Positions 7,285 through 13,543 of a stretch of DNA of 18,954 bases are shown one piece after another; position 1 is the stretch's first letter, and every line of letters starts with the position of its first letter. The notes under the pieces are model-generated. The model had not been told where the DNA came from. It searched no databases and saw only the letters and a list, made by a program, of their open reading frames with translations. This DNA is from Clostridiales bacterium UBA1779 (GTDB taxonomy: Bacteria; Bacillota; Clostridia; Oscillospirales; CAG-272), in NCBI GenBank assembly GCA_002314565.1, contig DCGL01000048.1, positions 1-18,954 on the forward strand. Direction: 5' to 3'. A program made the position numbers and the translations under genes.

Positions 7285-8532
7285 TTATTTAACAGTGAGA
7301 AGATATGCGCAGGATTTATTGCACAGATACACTTGAGTACCGTTAAGTGCAAGTATTCGGCTTTTCTCGGAAAACGGCTTTGAAATCTCACTGAATGAAA
7401 CGTCTTCACCGTCATATACGGAAATTCCTTTTTCCGTCAGTATAAAAGCCCTGTTTCCGAAAGATGAAAGCTGACAGAAAACCGCGGAAAAATCAGCCTC
7501 AGAATATTGTCCGTCACCGCTCACGGTCAGAATGCGTCTTTGGGCAGACGTTGCCCCCTGTCCCTTCAGAACGACACAGGCAAAGCCTTCTGATACAGAA
7601 AAGGCTTCGGGACTTCCCTCTCCGAATTTTATCTCTTTGTCAGTTCCGTCAAAACCGCAGATAATCAGACGGTCCGTGCAAAGTACAAAGATCTCATCAT
7701 CGCCGAATTCCACGGAAAGCGGCATAATATCTTCGAAAACAAATCCGTTGTCAGCCGAGGAATCCCCGACTGTTACTCTGAGTATCTCACACTCGTATCT
7801 TCCGTCCTCGGCGATGTCAACGCTTGCCATCGCGTACATTCCACCCTCTTTGTCAAGCTCGGCTGATACAATAAATCCGTTCATAAGAAAGCGGTTTACA
7901 AGGTTGAAATCCGAATCGTAAACTGATGCTGCCGAAGTATATCCGTCAGCTTTTCCAATAAGCACGTAATTGCCGTTGTCTGCTATACAGGCTCCGGTTA
8001 TCGGATAGGTCGTATGTCCGGAATAAACCCTGGAGAATTGATTGTATATGTAATATTCGGTTCCTGCGGATTCAAAAACCAGGGTATATTTATCCGAAGC
8101 TCTGATTACGGGTGAAACGAAATCCTCGCTGTCGTAAAGCGTCCTTGTGCCTGTGGCTGAAAACACCGAAACACCGGTATTTCCGGAAACTGCAAGTCCC
8201 CCGGAAAAAAGAGCAAAATCCATATCCGTATCCGGATTGAAAACGAGCTCGGTTGAGACGTTTTTGTTAGATTCAAGTTCGAGTGCGAAGTTCCGTATTA
8301 TATACTCTGCATTGGTGTAAGAAATACCGGTGAGATTTCCGAGAGCAGAAACGATGAGAAAAACGGCAAGGCTGAACAGAATTGCGAATTCGGCAATTCG
8401 AAACAGAGTACTTACATTATTGAAATAACGGCTGTATTCGGTTGATTCTCCGAAAAAGTCGTCAAGAATTTTCTTTTTCTCTTCACGGCTGATACGCCTG
8501 AGGTTGAAAAGTCTGAATTTTCCGTCCGGCAA
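7285..8532 (-). CDS. Membrane-anchored protein with predicted extracytoplasmic beta-propeller-like domain (possibly DUF5711 family)
   Basis: 415 residues with a basic cytoplasmic N terminus (RLFNLRRISREEKKK), one transmembrane helix (about 48-66) and a long extracytoplasmic part of repeating strand-turn units (for example NGNYVLIGKADGYTSAASVYDSDF and EFGDDEIFVLCTDRLIICGFDG) that looks like a WD40-like or PQQ-like propeller. I do not recognise a function; resemblance to DUF5711 is from memory. The likely start is TTG at 8532: AGGAGG (8546-8541) lies 8 nt upstream of it, the ideal distance. A GTG three codons earlier (8541) sits inside that AGGAGGTGA and cannot use it. The next gene encodes a CvpA-family protein, suggesting a joint envelope role. 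Confidence 0.75.
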   Translation of the reverse strand: MPDGKFRLFNLRRISREEKKKILDDFFGESTEYSRYFNNVSTLFRIAEFAILFSLAVFLIVSALGNLTGISYTNAEYIIRNFALELESNKNVSTELVFNPDTDMDFALFSGGLAVSGNTGVSVFSATGTRTLYDSEDFVSPVIRASDKYTLVFESAGTEYYIYNQFSRVYSGHTTYPITGACIADNGNYVLIGKADGYTSAASVYDSDFNLVNRFLMNGFIVSAELDKEGGMYAMASVDIAEDGRYECEILRVTVGDSSADNGFVFEDIMPLSVEFGDDEIFVLCTDRLIICGFDGTDKEIKFGEGSPEAFSVSEGFACVVLKGQGATSAQRRILTVSGDGQYSEADFSAVFCQLSSFGNRAFILTEKGISVYDGEDVSFSEISKPFSEKSRILALNGTQVYLCNKSCAYLLTVK

Positions 8533-8540
8533 TCCGCTCA

Positions 8541-8546
8541 CCTCCT
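8541..8546 (-). promoter_or_regulatory. Shine-Dalgarno site that selects a TTG start
   Basis: The minus strand carries AGGAGGTGA, almost the full complement of the 16S 3' end. The AGGAGG core is 8 nt before TTG at 8532-8530, whereas the upstream in-frame GTG (8541-8539) overlaps it. This makes TTG the better start. Confidence 0.75.
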
Positions 8547-8560
8547 GTTACGTTCTCTGC

Positions 8561-8592
8561 CGGTTTTAACACTGAGCAGGTAATTAAAACCG
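8561..8592. repeat. 9-bp inverted repeat between truA and the downstream membrane gene
   Basis: Perfect arms CGGTTTTAA (8561-8569) and TTAAAACCG (8584-8592) flank a 14-nt loop within a 61-70 nt gap. It has no U-tract, so it is not an ordinary intrinsic terminator. It may be an RNA processing or stabilising hairpin or a protein-binding site inside the polycistron. Confidence 0.5.
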
Positions 8593-8602
8593 TTCTGAAG
8601 CC

Positions 8603-9358
8603 TCAGTATTCCACCGATGCAAGATACAGCCCCTGCGGCGGCAGGGTCTCTGCAGCACGGGAACGGTCAAGGCTGTCGATAATTCCGGGAATGGAATCTG
8701 CAGATATTCTTCCGCATCCTACGGCAAACAGCGTTCCCGAAATTATTCTGACCATATTGTACAGAAAACCGTCGGCGCTGATACTGATGACGATAAGTCC
8801 GCGTTCGTCTCTTACGTCGCACGAATAAACCGTTCTAACGGTTTCGGCAACCGAGGAACCCGCAGACATAAAGCCCGCGAAATCGTGTTTTCCGATGAAG
8901 CAAGCTGCTGCTTTCTTCATGGCGGCAAGCGCTTGTGTATCAAGAAATCTTCTCGGCATATATGCGCGTTTTGCCCAGAGTGGATTTCTGACGGTTGAAT
9001 TTACTATATAGTATTCGTATGTTTTTCTTTTAACCGAATATCTGGGATGAAAGTCATCGTCCCTGTAATCAGCATAAAAGACTGAAACATCCTCGGGGAG
9101 ATGAAAATTCAGGGCAGCGGGAACTCTTCCGGCTTCCATAGAAATAATATCTGACGGATTTTTCGGACTTATCACAGCGCAGAAATCAAGCGCGTGAACA
9201 CCGGCATCAGTACGGCTGCAGCCGGTAACGTCGCAGTCGAAGCCGAAGAGCAGCTTTGCAGCCTCGTTCAGCTTTTCCTGAACCGTACGTGAATTTTTCT
9301 GTGACTGAAAGCCGGAATAGGCTGTTCCGTCATACATAAGTCTGATGAAAAGCTTCAT
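8603..9358 (-). CDS. truA: tRNA pseudouridine synthase A
   Basis: TruA converts uridines 38-40 of the tRNA anticodon arm to pseudouridine. The 251-residue protein begins with the family signature RLMYDGTAYSGFQSQ and carries the catalytic Asp51 in CSRTDAGVHA. Other family blocks are visible: FHPRYSVKRKTYEYYI, the HDF(A)GF segment and the C-terminal DGFLYNMVRIISGTL. Length is normal. It starts 5 nt after the ecfT stop without a strong ribosome binding site of its own, so it is probably translated by coupling to ecfT. The ecfA1-ecfA2-ecfT-truA order is conserved in many Firmicutes, though usually beside ribosomal-protein genes. Confidence 0.96.
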   Translation of the reverse strand: MKLFIRLMYDGTAYSGFQSQKNSRTVQEKLNEAAKLLFGFDCDVTGCSRTDAGVHALDFCAVISPKNPSDIISMEAGRVPAALNFHLPEDVSVFYADYRDDDFHPRYSVKRKTYEYYIVNSTVRNPLWAKRAYMPRRFLDTQALAAMKKAAACFIGKHDFAGFMSAGSSVAETVRTVYSCDVRDERGLIVISISADGFLYNMVRIISGTLFAVGCGRISADSIPGIIDSLDRSRAAETLPPQGLYLASVEY

Positions 9359-9363
9359 ATCAG

Positions 9364-10185
9364 TCAGTACCCGAAGATTTTTATGCTGTTAAGCCAAACG
9401 ACAGCAGCCGCATAAACGACGAACAGTGCAAGAATAACGAAGTCAGAGGCTCTGTAATGCAGGGTTCTCATTCTCGTTCTTCCCTCTCCGCCGTGATAGC
9501 AGCGGCATTCCATTGCAATTGCCAGCTCATCCGCTCTGCGGAAGGAGCTCACAAACAGCGGAATCATTATTGCCGTGAGATTGCGTATTCTCGCAAACAG
9601 GGAGCCCTCTGACAGATCCGCTCCTCTTGACTTCTGAGCCGTCAGAATCCTGTCGGTATCGTCTGTCAGAGTCGGAATAAAGCGAAGGGCTATGAACATC
9701 ATCATTGAAAACGAATGAATCGGTTCACGAAGAAATTTTATGGGCTCAAATATTGCCTCGATTGAATGGGTAATGTCTATCGGAGTTGCAGTATAAGACA
9801 TCATAAGGCAGGATACGGCAACCAGAGCCGTAATTCTCACTGCCATCATAAAGGCCTTGACTATTCCTTCGGTATACAGTCTGAATATCCACCATTCAAA
9901 CAGCGGCTCAGCGTCCGACGTGTAGAAAAACACGTTCATAATGAAGGTGATAAGAAGTATGATGAGAATGGCCCTGATGGATTTCATAATCACGCCGAAA
10001 GGAACCCGGCTGATGAAAATCAGTACGAGTGAGAACAGGGCAAGCATCAGAAACGAAGCTGCGCTGTTGCAGACGAAAGCCATAATCATATATATCAGAG
10101 TCACGAAAATGCGCATTCTTCCGTCAAGCGAATGCAGCGGTGACTTAACGGGATAATACTGACCGAGAGTTATGCTGTTATGCAT
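9364..10185 (-). CDS. ecfT: ECF transporter transmembrane component EcfT
   Basis: EcfT is the membrane scaffold that links the EcfA1/EcfA2 ATPases to substrate-binding S components for vitamin or metal uptake. The 273-residue protein has several hydrophobic helices and the two coupling motifs of the family: QKSRGADLSEG (residues 194-204, Arg197) and ECRCYHGGEGRTRM (236-249, Arg238), where the classic triplet is Ala-Arg-Gly. The start at 10185 is preferred because GGAGGG lies 6 nt upstream; an in-frame ATG 27 codons earlier would run inside ecfA2. The gene overlaps the ecfA2 end by 8 nt, so translation is probably coupled. No S component is encoded here, as expected for a shared (group II) module. 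Confidence 0.95.
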   Translation of the reverse strand: MHNSITLGQYYPVKSPLHSLDGRMRIFVTLIYMIMAFVCNSAASFLMLALFSLVLIFISRVPFGVIMKSIRAILIILLITFIMNVFFYTSDAEPLFEWWIFRLYTEGIVKAFMMAVRITALVAVSCLMMSYTATPIDITHSIEAIFEPIKFLREPIHSFSMMMFIALRFIPTLTDDTDRILTAQKSRGADLSEGSLFARIRNLTAIMIPLFVSSFRRADELAIAMECRCYHGGEGRTRMRTLHYRASDFVILALFVVYAAAVVWLNSIKIFGY

Positions 10186-11071
10186 TTTTTGCCCTCCGTC
10201 TTTCTTCAAAGAGTGCCGAGAGCTTGTCAGCGGTATATCCGACCGTGAACACGGAATTGCTGACACGGATTCCTCTCTCTTCGAGTTTCATGGCAAGCGA
10301 CGTGATCTCGGGAACGTCAAGACCGGCTTTTATGAGAAGTTCGGGCTGTGAAAAAATGTCTTCTTTCTTTCCCGACAGTTCAAGTTTTCCTTGTCTGAGA
10401 ACCGCAATATTGTCACAGTATTCGGCCATATTTTCCATACTGTGAGAAACGATGATAACGCTTGCGTCGTATTCGCGCATATATCTGAGTACGGCTCCGA
10501 AAATAACCGAACGTCCTTCCGGATCAAGACCGGCAGCGGGCTCGTCGAGAACCAGAACCTCGGGGCGCATTGCCATAATTCCGGCAATCGCGGCGCGCCT
10601 TTTCTGACCTCCTGACAGTTCAAAGGGAGAGCGGTCAAGATCCGATTCGGAAACGCCGCAGATAGCAGCACTGTCAATAACTCTTCTGTTGATTTCTTCA
10701 TCGTCAAGCCCCATACGTCGGGGGCCGTAAGAAATATCCGCTCTGACGGTTTCTTCGAAGAGCTGATATTCAGGATATTGCATGACAAGCCCAACTCTGA
10801 AGCGGATTTTTCCGATTTTCTTAGGGTTTGCCCAGATATCCTCGCCGTCGAGCAGCACGCGTCCGCCGTTCGGCTTTTCAAGTCCGTTGAGAAGCCTGAC
10901 TATCGTCGATTTGCCGGAGCCCGTATGACCGGCAATACCGGTCACCTTTCCGCGCTCAAAGCAGAGACTGATGTTTTCCAGTGCCCGTTTTTCAAGCGGA
11001 GTTCCCGGATTATATGCGAACGTCACGTTCTCAAGAACTATTTTATTCTGAGTATCGTAAGTATCATTCAT
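10178..11071 (-). CDS. ecfA2: ECF transporter ATPase EcfA2
   Basis: The second nucleotide-binding subunit of the energy-coupling factor. Over 297 residues it shows Walker A GHTGSGKST (48-56), a Q-loop Gln98 within MQYPEYQLFEETV (the EcfA2-type version), the ABC signature LSGGQ (152-156), Walker B LVLDEP (Asp176, Glu177) and switch His210. All catalytic residues are present. AAGG lies a few bases before the ATG. It starts 87 nt after ecfA1 and overlaps ecfT by 8 nt. The C-terminal region (about 230-290) is the usual EcfA extension. It should pair with the ecfA1 product as a cytoplasmic heterodimer on EcfT. Confidence 0.95.
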   Translation of the reverse strand: MNDTYDTQNKIVLENVTFAYNPGTPLEKRALENISLCFERGKVTGIAGHTGSGKSTIVRLLNGLEKPNGGRVLLDGEDIWANPKKIGKIRFRVGLVMQYPEYQLFEETVRADISYGPRRMGLDDEEINRRVIDSAAICGVSESDLDRSPFELSGGQKRRAAIAGIMAMRPEVLVLDEPAAGLDPEGRSVIFGAVLRYMREYDASVIIVSHSMENMAEYCDNIAVLRQGKLELSGKKEDIFSQPELLIKAGLDVPEITSLAMKLEERGIRVSNSVFTVGYTADKLSALFEERRRAKNA

Positions 11072-11158
11072 TTTCTGACCTTAATCCGGAACTGACCGCG
11101 CAGAATCGGCGACGGCAGAACGGGGTTCAATTGATTTGTCTGAATTTCAAGGGATTCG
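11072..11158. other. ecfA1-ecfA2 spacer without clear signals
   Basis: The 87-nt spacer is the longest gap in the ecf cluster. I see no convincing promoter or terminator hairpin in it, only the AAGG just before ecfA2. Confidence 0.4.
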
Positions 11159-12010
11159 TTACAGAAGCGAGCGGTAATACTCCTCAATCTTCCCGGCACA
11201 CTCTTCGGGAGTGATGCCGAAGCCTACGTCGTATCCGCGGCGGCGAAGCTCATTTACAAGCTCAGCCGACTGGGGAATTGCAAGTCCTGCACGTTTTATC
11301 AGATCCGTGTCCGAGAATATTTCGGCAGGTGTGCCGGAGCACTCGAAATGACCTTTGTTGAGCACCAGTATCCTGTCTGCCATTGCAGCTTCGGCCATCA
11401 GGTGCGTAATGTTGATTACGGTAATTCCCTTCTGCGACAGGGACTTCATTATTGCCATAATATCGCGTCTGCCGATTGGGTCAAGCATCGCTGTGGATTC
11501 ATCGAATATGATGCATTCCGGCATCATTGCGAATACCCCGGCGATTGCGACTCTCTGTTTCTGTCCGCCCGACAGTCTTGAGGGCTCGCTTCTTTCAAAA
11601 CCGTTAAGACCCACGGCCTCGATTGCAGTTTTAACTCGCTTTTTGATTTCTTCGGGCGGAAGTCCGAGGTTTTCGGGGCCGAAGGCTATATCCTCCTCGA
11701 CCACCGTTGCGATAATCTGGTTATCGGGATTCTGAAACACGACTCCGACGCGACGGCGTATATCGAGCAGCTGAGCGTCTGTAATACTGTCGTTGATTTC
11801 GGTTCCTGCCAGCGTAAGCTTTCCCGAATCCGGCTCAAGAACGAGATTGAGAATCTTTGCAAGTGTGGACTTGCCGGAGCCGTTGCGTCCGACTATTGCA
11901 ACGTACTGTCCTTTTTCAATCTCGAAAGACACGTTTTCAAGTGCCTTTTTCTTTTTTCCTTCGCCGAGGTCATAGGAAAAACACAAATTTTCGGCTTTTA
12001 TGTAACTCAT
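11159..12010 (-). CDS. ecfA1: ECF transporter ATPase EcfA1
   Basis: The first energy-coupling-factor ATPase, about 283 residues. Numbered from the ATG at 12010, it has Walker A GRNGSGKST (41-49), a Q-loop in FQNPDNQIIATVVEEDIAFG (typical of EcfA1), signature LSGGQ (146-150), Walker B IIFDES (Asp170, Glu171) and switch His203 in NITHLM. The Asp-Glu-Ser-Thr-Ala-Met-Leu-Asp-Pro D-loop is also the EcfA1 form. The start is uncertain by two codons: a GTG at 12016 overlaps the upstream stop, while the ATG at 12010 follows that stop by 2 nt; neither has a clear ribosome binding site, suggesting coupling to the methyltransferase gene. Confidence 0.95.
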   Translation of the reverse strand: MSYIKAENLCFSYDLGEGKKKKALENVSFEIEKGQYVAIVGRNGSGKSTLAKILNLVLEPDSGKLTLAGTEINDSITDAQLLDIRRRVGVVFQNPDNQIIATVVEEDIAFGPENLGLPPEEIKKRVKTAIEAVGLNGFERSEPSRLSGGQKQRVAIAGVFAMMPECIIFDESTAMLDPIGRRDIMAIMKSLSQKGITVINITHLMAEAAMADRILVLNKGHFECSGTPAEIFSDTDLIKRAGLAIPQSAELVNELRRRGYDVGFGITPEECAGKIEEYYRSLL

Positions 12011-12012
12011 TT

Positions 12013-12873
12013 TCACTTATTCTGCCATCTGGCACTTGAGCCGCAGGGTAAGAAGCCCCCGGTCGATTCGACGGGCAGCGCGATTTCAGATGCCTCGCAG
12101 AAGCCGCCTGCCTTTGAAGACAGTCTTACGTCAATTATATATTTCATAGTCAGAGGTGAGAGTCCCGTGGTGTAGGAGTTTACAAGGAAGAACAAAGGCT
12201 TGTCCGACAGAACCTGAACGCAGAGCTCTATTAGACTGTCGACGGAGTCCTCGATTTTCCAGACCTCGCCGCCGGGTCCTCTTCCGTATGAGGGAGGATC
12301 CATAATAATGGCGTCGTATCTGTTACCTCGGCGGATTTCTCTTTCGACGAACTTTTTGCAGTCATCGACTATATATCTTATGGGAGCATCGGCAAGGCCC
12401 GAAAGGGCTGCGTTTTCCTTTGCCTGTGCAACCATTCCCTTGGCGGCATCAACGTGGCAGACGGAAGCTCCGGCTGCAGCCGCAGCTATCGTTGCGCCTC
12501 CGGTATACGCGAAAAGATTGAGAACCTTTACGGGTCTGTCTGCCTTGCGGATAAGCTCGGAAAACCAGTCCCAGTTTACAGCCTGTTCCGGAAACAGTCC
12601 GGTGTGCTTGAATCCCATAGGACGCAGTACGAAGCGAAGATTTCCGTAGTTTATATTCCATTCGGCGGGAAGCGAGTTCTGGTTCCAGGCTCCGCCCCCT
12701 GTTTTCGAACGTCTGTAAGTGGCGTCTGCCTTGTCCCACTGCTTTGATTTTTCGGTATGCCAGATTACCTGAGGGTCCGGACGGACAAGGGTATATGGAC
12801 CCCATTTTTCAAGTCTTTCACCGTCACCCGTATCGAGCAATCTGTATTCTTTCCACTTGTCTGCAATCCACAT
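12013..12873 (-). CDS. SAM-dependent methyltransferase, RlmI-like without PUA domain
   Basis: A 286-residue class I methyltransferase, probably acting on RNA. Residues about 77-110 form the family's lead-in (NLRFVLRPMGFKHTGLFPEQ). Motif I is VLNLFAYTGGATIAA (117-131), the SAM-ribose acidic residue is Asp142 (HVDAAKG), the adenine-site Asp pair is at 170-171, and catalytic motif IV is DPPSYGRG (192-199). The C terminus FLPCGSSARW is typical of RlmI/YccW relatives. The N-terminal PUA domain of RlmI is absent, so rRNA as substrate is inference. AAGGA lies 9 nt before the ATG; the gene starts 15 nt after ruvC and ends 2 nt before ecfA1. Confidence 0.85.
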   Translation of the reverse strand: MWIADKWKEYRLLDTGDGERLEKWGPYTLVRPDPQVIWHTEKSKQWDKADATYRRSKTGGGAWNQNSLPAEWNINYGNLRFVLRPMGFKHTGLFPEQAVNWDWFSELIRKADRPVKVLNLFAYTGGATIAAAAAGASVCHVDAAKGMVAQAKENAALSGLADAPIRYIVDDCKKFVEREIRRGNRYDAIIMDPPSYGRGPGGEVWKIEDSVDSLIELCVQVLSDKPLFFLVNSYTTGLSPLTMKYIIDVRLSSKAGGFCEASEIALPVESTGGFLPCGSSARWQNK

Positions 12874-12888
12874 AATGTCTTTTCCTTA

Positions 12889-13395
12889 TTAAACCGTACT
12901 TTTGTTGAAATAATCCGCAATACGCGAAGGTCCCGTGTGAGCGTGGCAAATCGCAATTGCCAGGGCGTCAGCCGTATCATCGGGCTTCGGGGCAGATTTC
13001 AGTCCGAGCAGCATCGTCACCATCGCGATGACCTGTCTTTTCTCGGCGCGGCCGTAACCGACGACCGACTGCTTTACCTGAAGAGGAGTATATTCGTATA
13101 TCTTTACCGAATTTTTACGGGCACAGAGAAGAATCACACCGCGGGCTTCGGCAACGCGAATGCCCGTCGTGATATTCGTATTGAAGAAAAGCTCTTCTAT
13201 TGCAACCGAATCCGGTTTATAGGTCTTAATTATCGCATCGAGCTCGTCTGACAGCTGAAGCAGTCTGTCCTCAAGAGGAACTCCTGCCGGAGTAATCAGT
13301 GAACCGAAGGCAAGAGCCTTGTGTCTGTTGCCGTCGGTCTGTATCACTCCCCAGCCCATTGTGGCGAGTCCCGGGTCAATTCCGAGTATAATCAC
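12889..13395 (-). CDS. ruvC: Holliday junction resolvase RuvC
   Basis: RuvC cuts four-way DNA junctions symmetrically after RuvAB branch migration. The 168-residue product shows the RNase-H-fold acidic tetrad: Asp7 (GIDPGLA), Glu67 (VAIEEL), Asp140 and Asp143 (PDDTADALAIA), matching Asp7/Glu66/Asp138/Asp141 of E. coli RuvC. Length is normal. The start is GTG at 13395, with a purine-rich GGGGGAG just upstream. It is the first gene behind an exact-consensus promoter and probably leads the whole ten-gene minus-strand operon. ruvA and ruvB are on the opposite strand, separated by the divergent promoters and a YfhO-family gene. Confidence 0.96.
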   Translation of the reverse strand: MIILGIDPGLATMGWGVIQTDGNRHKALAFGSLITPAGVPLEDRLLQLSDELDAIIKTYKPDSVAIEELFFNTNITTGIRVAEARGVILLCARKNSVKIYEYTPLQVKQSVVGYGRAEKRQVIAMVTMLLGLKSAPKPDDTADALAIAICHAHTGPSRIADYFNKSTV

Positions 13396-13429
13396 AATAC
13401 TCCCCCATTATCGAATATATAATCAGTAT

Positions 13430-13458
13430 ATTATATCATTTTGCCGCATTAATGTCAA
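13430..13458 (-). promoter_or_regulatory. Perfect-consensus sigma-A promoter of the ruvC operon
   Basis: Minus-strand -35 TTGACA (13458-13453), exactly 17 bp of spacer, and -10 TATAAT (13435-13430): 12 of 12 consensus positions. The start would be near 13423, giving a leader of about 27 nt. No convincing promoter was found further down the minus-strand cluster before rpsB. Confidence 0.9.
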
Positions 13459-13481
13459 TCTGTCAGGGTATAATTTCGTTA

Positions 13482-13510
13482 TTTACTTTAATATAGTTTT
13501 ATGGTATAAT
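13482..13510 (+). promoter_or_regulatory. Sigma-A-type promoter of the yfhO-ruvAB operon
   Basis: Plus-strand -35 TTTACT (13482-13487, 4 of 6), a 17-bp spacer and a perfect -10 TATAAT (13505-13510). The predicted start near 13517 leaves a leader of about 27 nt. The -35 elements of this promoter and the divergent ruvC promoter are 23 bp apart, so a protein bound between them could affect both. Confidence 0.75.
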
Positions 13511-13543
13511 AATTATAATTATGTTGTTACAAAGGACATAGCC

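Noticed and set aside
10186..10266. 27-residue upstream extension of EcfT
   Set aside because: It lies within ecfA2, does not resemble EcfT N termini, and the ATG at 10185 has a strong GGAGGG site.
12757..13251. Plus-strand frame of 164 codons opposite ruvC and the methyltransferase
   Set aside because: Antisense to two well-supported genes, without independent signals.
13469..13474. A second TATAAT on the plus strand in the divergent region
   Set aside because: No -35-like hexamer lies at 16-18 bp upstream, so chance in A/T-rich DNA is likelier.
13319..13543. 75-residue upstream extension of the YfhO-family frame
   Set aside because: It overlaps ruvC and both divergent promoters; the ATG at 13544 has AAAGGA at ideal spacing.
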